In this document: positions 32,392 through 41,155 of the stretch, piece after piece
Numbering within the stretch: position 1 is the stretch's first letter
Layout of the letters: each line of letters begins with the position of its first letter
NCBI RefSeq assembly: GCF_000429025.1
Contig: NZ_KE386833.1
Span: 634,582-698,581, forward strand
Length of the DNA: 64,000 nucleotides
Direction of reading: 5' to 3'
Origin: Actinospineispora spinosispora DSM 44797
Lineage (GTDB): Bacteria; Actinomycetota; Actinomycetes; Mycobacteriales; Pseudonocardiaceae
The notes under the pieces: generated by a model
Seen by the model: the letters and a program-made list of their open reading frames with translations, nothing else
Told to the model about the DNA's origin: nothing
The model's database searches: none
Translations under genes and position numbers: made by a program

Positions 32392-34035
32392 GTGAACCAC
32401 TACGACGTGATCATCGTGGGGGCGGGCTCTGCCGGTTGTGTGCTGGCGGCCCGGCTCAGCGAGGATCCGGACCGCACGGTGCTGCTGCTGGAAGCGGGGC
32501 CGGTGTACGGCTCGGTCGGAGAGTTCCCCGAGGAGATCCTGCGGGTGTCGTCGCTGTCGGCGATGTTGCCGGGATGCCCGCACAACTGGCCGTTCAGCGG
32601 CCATCTGACCGCCGAGCTCCCGTACTGCGTACCCCGGGGGAAGATCCTCGGTGGCTCCGCGGCGATGAACGGCGGGAACTTCGTGCGGGCCCCGAAGGCG
32701 GATCACGACGACTGGGTCGCGCTGGGCAACGATCGGTGGTCGTTCGAGGAGTGCCTGCCGTTCGCCAAGCGCGCGGAGCGGGACCTGGACTTCGTCGACC
32801 ACATGCACGGCACCGACGGCCCGATACCGGTGCAGCGGGTGAGCGACGACCTGCTCAGCCCGCTGTCCTCGGCATTCATCGAAGGGTGCCTGTCGCTCGG
32901 ACACCCCGAGGAGAAGGACAAGAACGGCGGCCAGGCTCCCGGCGTGGGTCTCATGCCGGGCAACTTCGCCGACGGCGTACGGGTCAACACCGCCATCTCC
33001 CATCTGCTGCCGCACCTGGACCGCCCGAACCTGACGGTGCGGGGGAACACCACGGTGCGCCGGGTGGTCATCGAGGGCGGTCGTGCCGTCGGTGTGGAAG
33101 TGGCCGAGGGCCGGCGGACCGAGGTCCTCCGGAGCGCCGAGACGGTGCTGTCCGCCGGCTCGGTGAAGTCGCCGCACCTGCTGATGTTGTCCGGCATCGG
33201 CCCGGCGGACAGGCTGCGCGCGGTGGGCGTCGAGGTGCGGGTCGACTCGCCGGGGGTCGGGCGGAACTGGTCCGATCACCCGGACGTCTACGTCGGGTTC
33301 ACAGCGAAACAGGACGTGCCGTTCAACCCGGAGGCACCGGTCCCGCAGGCAGCGCTCAACCTGGACTCCGGTTCGGACCCGGCAGGTGATCTCGAGCTGC
33401 TGCTGTTCGCCATCCCGCTCGGCGCGATGATGACCGACTCGGGTAGCGGACGGACATCGCTGGTCAGGGGAGCGACGGATGTGCTGCGCCGGCCGGTGAA
33501 GACACTGTCCGCGCTGCGTGGGGTGTCGCTGCGCAGGCTCCCCACCCAGATGATCCGTCAGGGTGACCTCAACGCGATGGTCGCACTGCAGAGCAGCGAG
33601 AGCCGGGGCGACATGCAGCTGCGGTCCCCCGACCCGGAGGTCCACCCCGAGCTGCGGTTCAACTACCTGAGTACCGATTCCGACATGGCGCGCCTGCGGA
33701 CCGGAATCCGGGCGTGCGTGGACATCATGAACACCGGACCGCTCGCCCCGTGGGTCGGGGCGATCACCACGCCGGACCCGCTGTCGATGCACGACGACGC
33801 CGCGTTGAACAGATGGATCCGTGCCTCGCTCAACTCCAACTTCCACCTGTCCGGCAGCGCGAGGATGGGACCCGAGTCCGACGCCGAGGCCGTGGTCGAC
33901 CAGAACCTCGCCGTGCGGGGCGTCGCGGGGCTACGCGTGGTGGACACCTCGGTGCTGCCGGTGGTGCCCCGGCGCGGTCCCAACGCCACGGCGGTGATGC
34001 TCGGCGAGCGAGCCGCGACCTTCTTCGGCTCCTGA
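32392..34035 (+). CDS. GMC-family FAD-dependent alcohol oxidoreductase
   Basis: A 547-residue protein; I chose GTG at 32392 (VNHYDVIIVGAGSAG), with GTG at 32386 also possible. FAD-binding GAGSAGCVLAARLSEDP and VLLLEAGP, the GMC signature region PRGKILGGSAAMNGG and GPADRLRAVGVEV, and the C-terminal active-site His in NSNFHLSGSARMG with PNATAVMLGERAA are all present. This is the choline dehydrogenase-like branch. Mycofactocin-linked GMC enzymes look similar, but no mft genes are here. It probably oxidises the alcohol handled by the preceding two genes. Confidence 0.88.
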   Translation: MNHYDVIIVGAGSAGCVLAARLSEDPDRTVLLLEAGPVYGSVGEFPEEILRVSSLSAMLPGCPHNWPFSGHLTAELPYCVPRGKILGGSAAMNGGNFVRAPKADHDDWVALGNDRWSFEECLPFAKRAERDLDFVDHMHGTDGPIPVQRVSDDLLSPLSSAFIEGCLSLGHPEEKDKNGGQAPGVGLMPGNFADGVRVNTAISHLLPHLDRPNLTVRGNTTVRRVVIEGGRAVGVEVAEGRRTEVLRSAETVLSAGSVKSPHLLMLSGIGPADRLRAVGVEVRVDSPGVGRNWSDHPDVYVGFTAKQDVPFNPEAPVPQAALNLDSGSDPAGDLELLLFAIPLGAMMTDSGSGRTSLVRGATDVLRRPVKTLSALRGVSLRRLPTQMIRQGDLNAMVALQSSESRGDMQLRSPDPEVHPELRFNYLSTDSDMARLRTGIRACVDIMNTGPLAPWVGAITTPDPLSMHDDAALNRWIRASLNSNFHLSGSARMGPESDAEAVVDQNLAVRGVAGLRVVDTSVLPVVPRRGPNATAVMLGERAATFFGS

Positions 34036-34046
34036 GGACACGGGCC

Positions 34047-34634
34047 TCAGCCGACCTCGTTCGATCGCTCCGCGCTCATACCCCGCCACAGCAGGTCGAG
34101 GAGACTCGCCGTCTGGCTTCGCCAGTCACCGTTCGGGTCGAGATAGAGCAGACCGCCCAGCCCACGCAGGACCGTCTCCGCGTCCAGGTCGGGCCGGATC
34201 GTCCCGGCGTCGGCGTTGGCCTTCAACAGCGTGGCCGCGGCGTCGACCAGTGCCTCGTAGGCACTCGCGGGCAGCTCGTCACCGGACGTGCTCGCCGTAC
34301 GCAGCGCGTTGGCAAGGCCGCGCTTGGTCATCATGTAGCGGGCGAGGTGATCGGTCGTCCAGATCCGGAAGGCCTGCTGCGGAGGATGGGTGTCGAGCAG
34401 GTTCGGTACCACCTCGACGAGATGCTGCACCTCGCGCTGGTACACCGCCAGGATGAGCGCCGCCGCCGTGGGGAAGTGGCGGTACACCGTGCCGACGCCG
34501 ACCTCGGCCTTCTTGGCGATCGCGTTGAACGAGACCTCACCACACGTGCTCAGTGACTCCGCGGCGACGGTGAGGATGCGTTCGTGGTTGCGCCGGGTGT
34601 CCGCGCGTCGGGGGCTGACCGATCCGGTCGTCAT
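34047..34634 (-). CDS. TetR-family regulator
   Basis: A 195-residue protein with ATG at 34634. VSFNAIAKKAEVGVGTVYRHF is the DNA-binding motif, followed by PTAAALILAVYQREV. It is convergent with the GMC gene (12 bases apart) and divergent from the molybdenum-enzyme operon at 34800. Two GCGGAT dyads lie in the shared promoter. It is the probable repressor of the aldehyde oxidoreductase operon. Confidence 0.88.
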   Translation of the reverse strand: MTTGSVSPRRADTRRNHERILTVAAESLSTCGEVSFNAIAKKAEVGVGTVYRHFPTAAALILAVYQREVQHLVEVVPNLLDTHPPQQAFRIWTTDHLARYMMTKRGLANALRTASTSGDELPASAYEALVDAAATLLKANADAGTIRPDLDAETVLRGLGGLLYLDPNGDWRSQTASLLDLLWRGMSAERSNEVG

Positions 34635-34660
34635 CGTCGCCTCCGTTGGCTCGTTGCGAA

Positions 34661-34708
34661 GCGGATAAACATCCGCTAGCCTCGATGGTGAAGCGGATGA
34701 CTATCCGA
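34661..34708. promoter_or_regulatory. Two GCGGAT-N4-ATCCGC operators
   Basis: GCGGATAAACATCCGC (34661-34676) is a perfect dyad with a 4-bp spacer. GCGGATGACTATCCGA (34693-34708) is a second copy with one end mismatch, 32 bp (three turns) away. Both lie between the divergent TetR and molybdenum-enzyme genes and fit TetR sites. Confidence 0.7.
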
Positions 34709-34799
34709 TTCTACCCGGCGACGCGCTCGGCGCAGCCAACCACCACAACGCACACCGGCAGGCCGTCCGTGATGGGACGGGCCGCGGGAAGAAGAGTCA

Positions 34800-35252
34800 G
34801 TGGACATCTCACTCCAGGTCAACGGCAGAACAGAACAGTTGAACGTCGATCCCGGCGTGACCCTGCTGGACGCGCTACGGGAGCGTCTCGACATCACCGG
34901 CCCGAAGAAGGGCTGCGACCGAGGGCAGTGCGGCGCGTGCACCGTGCACGTCGGCGGCAGGCCCGTGCTGTCCTGTCTCACGCTCGCCGCGACGGTGACG
35001 CAGCAGGTCACGACGGTGGAAGCGCTCGCCGAGGGTGACCAGCTGCATCCGGTTCAGCAGGCGTTCGTCGACCAGGACGCGCTGCAGTGCGGTTTCTGCA
35101 CGTCCGGTCAGATCATGTCGGCGGTCGCCGCGGTCGAACAGGGCGTCGAGGACGTCCGCGAGTTCATGTCGGGCAACATCTGCCGGTGCGCCGCCTACCC
35201 GAACATCGTCGCGGCGATCGAGCAGGCGAGGCGGGCCGATGCGACCGTTTGA
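34800..35252 (+). CDS. Molybdenum hydroxylase, 2Fe-2S subunit
   Basis: A 150-residue protein starting with GTG at 34800. The plant-type cluster motif GCDRGQCGACTV and the second, alpha-helical cluster with CGFCTSGQ and NICRCAAYPN are complete. This is the electron-transfer subunit of xanthine-dehydrogenase-family enzymes of the separate-subunit type. The PaoA homologue in Escherichia coli has a Tat signal; here the protein begins directly with the ferredoxin fold (DISLQVNGRTEQL), so it should stay in the cytoplasm. It overlaps the FAD subunit gene by 14 bases. Confidence 0.92.
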   Translation: MDISLQVNGRTEQLNVDPGVTLLDALRERLDITGPKKGCDRGQCGACTVHVGGRPVLSCLTLAATVTQQVTTVEALAEGDQLHPVQQAFVDQDALQCGFCTSGQIMSAVAAVEQGVEDVREFMSGNICRCAAYPNIVAAIEQARRADATV

Positions 35253-36198
35253 GCTCACCGCACCGGCTACCGTGGACGCGGCTCTCGCGTCACCCGGCGC
35301 ATTCCTCGCCGGCGGGACCACCCTCGTCGACCTCATGAAGCTCGACGTCCTGACGCCTCGGCACGTGCTGGACATCAACCGGCTCCCGCTGCGCGGCATC
35401 GACAGCACCGACGGGCTGCGGATCGGCGCGCTGGAGCGGATGAGCGACGTCGCCCAGCACGCCGGCGTGTACCCGATGATCTCCCGCGCACTGCTGCTGA
35501 GTGCGTCCCAGCAGCTGCGCAACATGGCCAGCATGGGCGGCAACCTGCTGCAGCGCACCCGGTGCACGTACTTCCGTGACATCGCCATGCCGTGCAACAA
35601 ACGGGAGCCCGGCAGCGGTTGTCCCGCGCTCTCCGGTGCCAACCGGATGCACGCGATCCTCGGCACGAGCGAGTCGTGCGTGGCCACCCACGCGAGCGAC
35701 GTCGCCGTGGCCCTCGTCGCGCTCGACGCACGGTTGGAGCTGGTCGGCGAGAACGGCAGCCGTACCGTCGCGCTCACCGACTTCTACCGGCCGCCCGGTG
35801 ACACACCGGAGGTGGAGAACGACCTGCGTCCCGGCGAGCTGATCGCCGAGATCGTGGTTCCCCGGCTCGACTGGGCCTGGAACTCCACCTACGTCAAGGT
35901 GCGTGACCGGCAGTCCTACGAGTTCGCGCTGTGCTCGGCCGCGGTCGCGCTGGACGTCCAGGACTCGCGCATCGTCGATGCCCGGGTCGCGGTGGGCGGA
36001 GTGGCGACCGTGCCGTGGCGCCTCACCGGGGTCGAGGCCGCTCTGCGCGGCGCCCCGGCCACACCGGAGACGTTCGAGGTGGCGGCATCGGCGGCCGCCG
36101 ACGGTGCCCGGCCGTTGGCCGAGAACGGCTTCAAGACGTCGCTGGTGAAACGGACCGTGATCCGCGCACTGCACGAACTGACCGAGGGGAGCCACTGA
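35239..36198 (+). CDS. Molybdenum hydroxylase, FAD subunit (PaoB/YagS-like)
   Basis: A 319-residue CO-dehydrogenase-flavoprotein-type subunit; ATG at 35239 lies inside the 3' end of the 2Fe-2S gene. LAGGTTLVDLMKLDVLTP and ASMGGNLLQRTRC bind FAD. The insert QRTRCTYFRDIAMPCNKREPG, with GSGCPALSG and the later Cys, matches the extra 4Fe-4S site of PaoB, which separates the aldehyde oxidoreductases from xanthine dehydrogenases. The stop overlaps the large-subunit start by one base (TGATG). Confidence 0.9.
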   Translation: MRPFELTAPATVDAALASPGAFLAGGTTLVDLMKLDVLTPRHVLDINRLPLRGIDSTDGLRIGALERMSDVAQHAGVYPMISRALLLSASQQLRNMASMGGNLLQRTRCTYFRDIAMPCNKREPGSGCPALSGANRMHAILGTSESCVATHASDVAVALVALDARLELVGENGSRTVALTDFYRPPGDTPEVENDLRPGELIAEIVVPRLDWAWNSTYVKVRDRQSYEFALCSAAVALDVQDSRIVDARVAVGGVATVPWRLTGVEAALRGAPATPETFEVAASAAADGARPLAENGFKTSLVKRTVIRALHELTEGSH

Positions 36199-38369
36199 TG
36201 CCCAGCAGAATGGACGGGCCGCTCAAGGTCACCGGCCGGGCCCGGTACGGGGTGGACCACAACTTCCCCGGCATGGTCTACGGCTATCTGGTGCTCAGCA
36301 CGATCGCCCACGGCGAGATCGCGGCCATGGACGTGACCGGGGCGAAGAGTGCTCCCGGAGTGCTGGGCATCTACTCGCCGTTCGATCCGCTCCCGCTGCG
36401 CACACCGAACAACACGATGCTCGGCGAGACCTGGGTGCCCCTGCAGAACAAGGAGGTCACCTACTACGGTCAGCCGATCGGCTTCGTGGTCGCGGAGACC
36501 TTCGAGCAGGCCAGGGACGCGGCGATGCTCATCCAGGTGTCCTACCACGCACGGCCCGCGCTCACCTCGATGGAAGAGGGACTGGCGACCGCCGAGGACG
36601 CACCGCCCGCGATGGACGGGTCGCCGCCCTCGCTGTCCGTGCTGGCCTCCGGTGTCGAGTCGATCGAGGACGCTCTGGCGGCGAGCCCGGTGGTCGTCGA
36701 GGGAACCTACTCGACCGCATCGCAGAACCATGCCGCGATGGAGCCGCACTCCGCCGTCGCGGTGTGGGAGTCCGGACTGCTCACCGTCTACAGCGGGAAC
36801 CAGGGGTCGGACCTGCAGGCACTGGAGCTGTCCGCCGCGCTGGACGAGGACCTGGCGTCGGTGCACGCGGTGAACCCCTTCGTCGGCGGGGCGTTCGGCG
36901 GCAAGGGGCGTACGTCCGTGCCGGCGTTCCTGGCTGCGGCCGCCGCCAGGGCACTCGGTCGGCCGGTCAAGGCCGCGCTGAGCCGGGAGCAGGTGTTCAC
37001 CGCGACCGCGAACCGCCCCGCGACCGTCCAGAAGATCGCGCTCGGCGCGGACACCGACGGCTCGCTCATCGCGATACGGCACGACTCGTGGTCCAGCACG
37101 CCGATGGACCGCTCGTTCGTCGAACCGACCTCGCACGGCACCTCGCGGGAGTGGTACTCGACCCAGAACGTCGCCATCAGCCAGAAGATGGTGCCGCTCA
37201 ACATCCCGCCGACGACGTTCATGCGGGCACCGGGGGAGGCGCCGGGGTCGTTCGCGCTGGAGAGCGCGATCGACGAGCTGGCCGTCGCGCTGAACATGGA
37301 CCCCATCGAGCTGCGTCAGCGGAACAACTCGGCGGCGCCGCCCGGCAAGGACCTGCAGTGGTCGAGCAAGCACCTCGACGAGTGTTTCCGCATCGGTGCG
37401 GCCCGCTTCGGGTGGGCGGAGCGCACGCCCGAGGGCAGGACGGACGGCGACTGGCTCGTCGGGCTCGGCACGGCGACCGCGATGTTCCCCGCCCTGCGGT
37501 TCCCCGCGACGGTCGAGATCACGTTGCGCGACGACGACACTGCCGTCGTGGCGACCAGTGGTGCCGATCCCGGCACCGGTCTGCTGACCGTGTTGTCCCT
37601 GCTCGGCGCCGAGTCGCTGGACATATCGCCGGACAAGGTCACGCCTCGCCTCGGTGACTCGTCGTATCCGGCGGGCGGAATGTCCGGCGGCTCGACCGCG
37701 ACGGCGAGCGCGGGCACGGCCATCATGATCGCCGCGCCGAAGGTGATCGATGATCTGGTGAAGCTGGCCACCTCACCCGGTGCACCGTTCGAGGGTGTGG
37801 ACGCCTCCTACGCCGACGGGCGGGTCCTGGCCGGCGGGCGTTCGATGACCTTCGGTGAGGTGCTGCGGGCCATGGGACGGGAGTCGATCTCCACCACGGG
37901 GTCGTCGGCGCCCGGCGAGGAGCTGACGAAGCACTCGTTCAGCTCGTTCGGCGCGCAGTTCTGCGAGGTCCGGGTGCATCGGCTCACGCGGGAGGTGCGG
38001 GTGTCACGCATGCTCGGGGTGTTCGACGCGGGCCGGATCATCAACGCGAAGGCGGCGCGCAGCCAGATCATCGGCGGCATGATCTGGGGAGTCTCGGCCG
38101 CATTGCACGAGGGGCTGGAGATCGAGGCCAGCGGCCGGTTCGCCAACGGCGACCTGGCCGGCTACCTGGTGCCGGTCAACGCGGACATCCAGGAGGTCGA
38201 CGTCCACTTCGTGGAGTACCCCGACACCCTGCACAACAGTGTCGGCGCGCGTGGCCTCGGCGAGATCGGCACGGTGGGCATGGCTGCGGCGGTGGCGAAC
38301 GCGGTCCACAACGCGACCGGGGTGAGGGTCCGCCACATCCCGATCACGATCGAGGACCTGCTGGACTGA
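36198..38369 (+). CDS. Molybdenum hydroxylase, molybdopterin subunit (aldehyde oxidoreductase type)
   Basis: A 723-residue large subunit with ATG at 36198. It starts at PLKVTGRARYGVDHNFPGM, the conserved entry of the family. NPFVGGAFGGKG and PPTTFMRAPGEAPGSFALE contact the cofactor, and the catalytic Glu is in GARGLGEIGTVGMAAAV. With the PaoB-type FAD subunit this predicts oxidation of aldehydes to acids. No XdhC/PaoD-type insertion chaperone lies beside it. It is followed by a perfect 50-bp palindrome that should end transcription. Confidence 0.92.
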   Translation: MPSRMDGPLKVTGRARYGVDHNFPGMVYGYLVLSTIAHGEIAAMDVTGAKSAPGVLGIYSPFDPLPLRTPNNTMLGETWVPLQNKEVTYYGQPIGFVVAETFEQARDAAMLIQVSYHARPALTSMEEGLATAEDAPPAMDGSPPSLSVLASGVESIEDALAASPVVVEGTYSTASQNHAAMEPHSAVAVWESGLLTVYSGNQGSDLQALELSAALDEDLASVHAVNPFVGGAFGGKGRTSVPAFLAAAAARALGRPVKAALSREQVFTATANRPATVQKIALGADTDGSLIAIRHDSWSSTPMDRSFVEPTSHGTSREWYSTQNVAISQKMVPLNIPPTTFMRAPGEAPGSFALESAIDELAVALNMDPIELRQRNNSAAPPGKDLQWSSKHLDECFRIGAARFGWAERTPEGRTDGDWLVGLGTATAMFPALRFPATVEITLRDDDTAVVATSGADPGTGLLTVLSLLGAESLDISPDKVTPRLGDSSYPAGGMSGGSTATASAGTAIMIAAPKVIDDLVKLATSPGAPFEGVDASYADGRVLAGGRSMTFGEVLRAMGRESISTTGSSAPGEELTKHSFSSFGAQFCEVRVHRLTREVRVSRMLGVFDAGRIINAKAARSQIIGGMIWGVSAALHEGLEIEASGRFANGDLAGYLVPVNADIQEVDVHFVEYPDTLHNSVGARGLGEIGTVGMAAAVANAVHNATGVRVRHIPITIEDLLD

Positions 38370-38371
38370 AG

Positions 38372-38421
38372 GACCCGTGAGTGTTGTGGGCTGCCATGGC
38401 AGCCCACAACACTCACGGGTC
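38372..38421. terminator. Perfect 50-bp palindromic bidirectional terminator
   Basis: Two 25-base arms (38372-38396 and 38397-38421) are exact reverse complements, starting GACCCGTGAGTG and followed by TTTT on the + strand. It lies between the convergent molybdenum-enzyme and DDN genes. A second hairpin with the same CCCGTGAGTG end is at 58774-58825. Confidence 0.9.
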
Positions 38422-38438
38422 TTTTCGCCCGTGGTGCG

Positions 38439-38873
38439 CTACGACTTCGGGTTCAGGACGAAGACGGGGATCTGGCGGTCCGTCTTCGTCTGGTACTCGG
38501 CGTAGGACGGGAACGCCTCGACCGCGCGCTCCCACCACTGCGCCCGCTCGTCGCCGTCGGCCTCGTGCGCGACGTAGTCCTTGGTGGTGGTTCCGTCCTG
38601 CAGCGCGAACTCGGGGTGCGCCTTGATGTTGTGGTACCAGACGGGGTGCTCGGGAGCACCGCCCTTCGAGGCGACGACGGCGTAGCTACCGTCGTGCTCC
38701 ACGCGCATCACCGGCGTGTAGCGCAGCTTGCCGGACTTCGCGCCCCGCAGCGTGAGCAGCACGATCGGCGACCCGAGGATGTCGATGCCCTCCGTCGTAC
38801 CGGTTTCGAGGATCGTCTTGGTCTGGTTCTGGACCCAGTCCGTCGGGCTGAATTCCGCGGTTTCGTTGGCCAT
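38439..38873 (-). CDS. Deazaflavin (F420)-dependent nitroreductase-family protein
   Basis: I chose ATG at 38873 (MANETAEF), giving 144 residues; an ATG at 38906 adds 11. LLTLRGAKSGKLRYTPVMRV and ASKGGAPEHPVWYHNIKAHPE are the hallmark blocks of the DDN/Rv3547 split-barrel family, which binds F420. These enzymes reduce quinones or nitro compounds; the physiological substrate is unknown. It is followed on the same strand by nothing and preceded, 65 bases upstream, by the convergent-neighbour hairpin on its 3' side. Confidence 0.85.
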   Translation of the reverse strand: MANETAEFSPTDWVQNQTKTILETGTTEGIDILGSPIVLLTLRGAKSGKLRYTPVMRVEHDGSYAVVASKGGAPEHPVWYHNIKAHPEFALQDGTTTKDYVAHEADGDERAQWWERAVEAFPSYAEYQTKTDRQIPVFVLNPKS

Positions 38874-38938
38874 GCCGCGGTTCAACGCGATCGGCCCCGC
38901 CGACATTCCGGCGGGGTGTGAATGTCAGTCGGTCGTGT

Positions 38939-39346
38939 TCAGTCGATCACCGCGGTGGCTTCGACCTCGACCAGGATGTCGGGTTCGGCAAGGGCCGCGA
39001 CCCCGATCAGCGTGGCCGGTGGCACCGGGGTCATGCCCAGTCTCGCCGAGGCTCTACCGATTCCGTCCAGCAGCAGCGGCATCTTGTCGACCGTCCAACC
39101 GACGACGTAGACGGTCAGCTTCGCCAGGTCGTCGAAGGACGCGCCGACCCCGGACAGCGCGGTGGCCACGTTGAGATAGGCCTGTTCGACCTGGGCCGCG
39201 AGATCGCCTTCGCCGACCTTGTTCCCGTCGGCGTCGCGTGCGACCTGGCCGGCGACGAACACCAGCCGCGATCCGGTGGCGACGGACACCTGCCGGTAGA
39301 CGTCGACCTCGGGTAGTCCTTCGGGGTTCACGAGCGTGATGGCCAT
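38939..39346 (-). CDS. RidA-family enamine/imine deaminase-like protein
   Basis: A 135-residue YjgF/RidA-fold protein with ATG at 39346. LVFVAGQVARDADG, QAYLNVATALSGVGASFDDL and the end IGVAALAEPDILVEVEATAV follow the family pattern. The Arg of the ammonia-releasing RidA proteins near position 105 is not visible (PPATLIGV instead of RxxV), so it may belong to a non-deaminase subgroup. It is divergent from a TetR gene, with one dyad in the promoter. Confidence 0.85.
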   Translation of the reverse strand: MAITLVNPEGLPEVDVYRQVSVATGSRLVFVAGQVARDADGNKVGEGDLAAQVEQAYLNVATALSGVGASFDDLAKLTVYVVGWTVDKMPLLLDGIGRASARLGMTPVPPATLIGVAALAEPDILVEVEATAVID

Positions 39347-39388
39347 GCTGACTCCTCACAGTGATCGCCCGGACGGGCACCTCTAACT

Positions 39389-39406
39389 ATAGCAATGCAA
39401 TGCTAT
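39389..39406. promoter_or_regulatory. ATAGCA-N6-TGCTAT operator
   Basis: ATAGCAATGCAATGCTAT at 39389-39406 is a dyad with 6-bp perfect arms and a TGCA core, 14 bases upstream of the TetR start and inside the divergent ridA promoter. Likely TetR site. Confidence 0.6.
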
Positions 39407-39419
39407 GTAATCTGGCGCG

Positions 39420-40031
39420 ATGGCCAGGACGAAGGACCCCGCGGTGCGGACCCTGCTGGTCGAGCGGGCGGCGCGGATGCTCCGCACGCGTGAGCCGATC
39501 ACCCTGCGGTCACTCGTGGCAGGGACGGGTGTGTCGACGATGGCCGTCTACACCTACTTCGGCGGCATGGACGGCATGTGGAAGGCACTGCGCCAGGAGG
39601 GCTTCACCCGCCTGGCGGCCAGGTTCGCGGCCGTACCGACGTCGCGGGACCCGGTACGGGACCTCACGGCCCTGATCGCCGCCTACCTCGGCAACGCGCT
39701 GGACCATGCCGACCTGTACCGGGTCATGTTCGATGCGAACTTCGACCTGGAGGACCTCGCCGCGGCGGACGCGACCCTCGAGTACCTGGTGCGGGCGGCC
39801 GACCGGTCCAGGGCGGCGGGGCGGTTCCGGCCCGACGTCGATCCGCTGGAGCTGGCGACGCAGAGCTGGGCCGTCGCCCACGGGCTGGTGTCGCTCGTCG
39901 CCAACGGCCCGCTGGGGCCGGACACGCTCGCGGGCGGTGTCCCGCTGTTGACCGCACTGTTCACCAGCGTGGGAGACCAGCCCGAGAGGTGCCGCGGTTC
40001 TGTGGAGAGTGCCTGGACACAGCTCGACTAG
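39420..40031 (+). CDS. TetR-family regulator
   Basis: A 203-residue protein with ATG at 39420. ITLRSLVAGTGVSTMAVYTYF is the helix-turn-helix, and GGMDGMWKALRQEGF begins the ligand domain. It is divergent from the RidA-family gene and likely represses it and itself through the dyad at 39389. Its last four bases overlap the end of the convergent esterase gene. Confidence 0.88.
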   Translation: MARTKDPAVRTLLVERAARMLRTREPITLRSLVAGTGVSTMAVYTYFGGMDGMWKALRQEGFTRLAARFAAVPTSRDPVRDLTALIAAYLGNALDHADLYRVMFDANFDLEDLAAADATLEYLVRAADRSRAAGRFRPDVDPLELATQSWAVAHGLVSLVANGPLGPDTLAGGVPLLTALFTSVGDQPERCRGSVESAWTQLD

Positions 40032-41155
40032 GCGAAGACACGCTCTCCGCGCCAGCCCGGGTCACCGGTCCTGGCGAACTCGACCCACGCGCCGTGCATC
40101 TCCGACGCGAGTGAGGCCGGTACGTCCCGCCCGAGCAGGCCGTTGCCGGAACGGAGCGCGGGCAGCCCGGTGTTGTCGAACACGAACGGGAGCTCCGCGG
40201 TATGGCAGGCGCCGAGCGGGCCGCCCCGCCAGTCGAACCGATACGTGTTCGCCTTGTCGTGGAGCGACACCAGACGGTCCTGACCGTCGCGGAACATCGC
40301 ATCGATCGCCGCGCTGCGCTCGGGAAGCTGGTAGAGCCGCGACTCCTGCGAGTTCGAGCCCGCCAGCAGATCCACCGGCTGCGCCGGAGGCACCTCGTCG
40401 AGCACGACACCGAACGGCGACAGCCGCGAACCCGCACCGGGAAGCTCCGCGAGCGCGGAGACGAGCCGTTCGTCGGGCACCTCGGCGAATGCGGGCACCG
40501 TCGCCGGAATGCCAAGAACGGCCGCCAGCGCCCGCGTCGTCTCCTGGGCCTGAGCGCTGGTCAGCGTGCTGAGCCCACCACTTTGGCTGATCGCCCGCCG
40601 GAACAGCCCGCCGGCCTGGGGCGTCACCGTCGCCGCGCTGACGATCATCGCACCCGCCGACTGGCCGAACAGCGTGACCTGGTCGGGGTCCCCGCCGAAG
40701 TCCCCGATGTGTCGCTGGACCCAGCCGAGCGCGGCGAGCACGTCCAGCAGGCCACGGTTGGGCGGCGCGCCGGGCAGATCCAGCCAGCCGGGGGCGCCCA
40801 GCCGGTAGTTGAGCGTGACCAGCACGACGCCGTCCCTGGCGAAGGACGTCCCGTCGTACACCGGGGCCTGGCCGGTGCCGGACTGGAACGCGCCGCCGTG
40901 CACGAACACCATCACCGGTGCGTGCCCGGTCCTCGTCGGCGTCCAGACGTTCAACGTCAGATAGTCGTCACCACGGACCCAACCCGGCCCGATGACCGGA
41001 CTCAGATCGAGCGGGAACCGGCGGGCGGGCGCGGGAGCCGTCGGTCCCGGGCCGTCGAAGCCGTCCACGTCGTCCACCGGGGTCGGTGCGGCGAACCGAG
41101 CGGCGCCGGTCGGCGGCGCGGCGTAGGAGATGTTCCGGAAGACGCTCACCGCCAT
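40028..41155 (-). CDS. Type B carboxylesterase, short N-terminus
   Basis: ATG at 41155 (or GTG at 41149, which overlaps the upstream stop as GTGA) gives about 375 residues against about 500 usual. The frame starts directly at VSVFRNISYAAPPTG, so the first strands of the family (about 20 residues) are missing. VMVFVHGGAFQSG forms the oxyanion hole, the nucleophile is in LFGQSAGAM, the acid is probably in GSNSQESRLY, and His is in ACHTAELPFVF. It is downstream of and overlaps a metallo-beta-lactamase-fold hydrolase gene. Two ester or lactone hydrolases acting in series is a reasonable inference. Confidence 0.8.
   Translation of the reverse strand: MAVSVFRNISYAAPPTGAARFAAPTPVDDVDGFDGPGPTAPAPARRFPLDLSPVIGPGWVRGDDYLTLNVWTPTRTGHAPVMVFVHGGAFQSGTGQAPVYDGTSFARDGVVLVTLNYRLGAPGWLDLPGAPPNRGLLDVLAALGWVQRHIGDFGGDPDQVTLFGQSAGAMIVSAATVTPQAGGLFRRAISQSGGLSTLTSAQAQETTRALAAVLGIPATVPAFAEVPDERLVSALAELPGAGSRLSPFGVVLDEVPPAQPVDLLAGSNSQESRLYQLPERSAAIDAMFRDGQDRLVSLHDKANTYRFDWRGGPLGACHTAELPFVFDNTGLPALRSGNGLLGRDVPASLASEMHGAWVEFARTGDPGWRGERVFA

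Noticed and set aside
32287..33846. Long open frame of about 519 codons antisense to the GMC gene.
   Set aside because: High GC gives long antisense frames; the product is Arg/His-rich with no domain, while the + strand has a full GMC enzyme.
32392..34035. GMC oxidoreductase as the mycofactocin-linked MftG.
   Set aside because: No mftA-F genes are in the window and nothing in the motifs separates it from other choline-dehydrogenase-like GMC enzymes.
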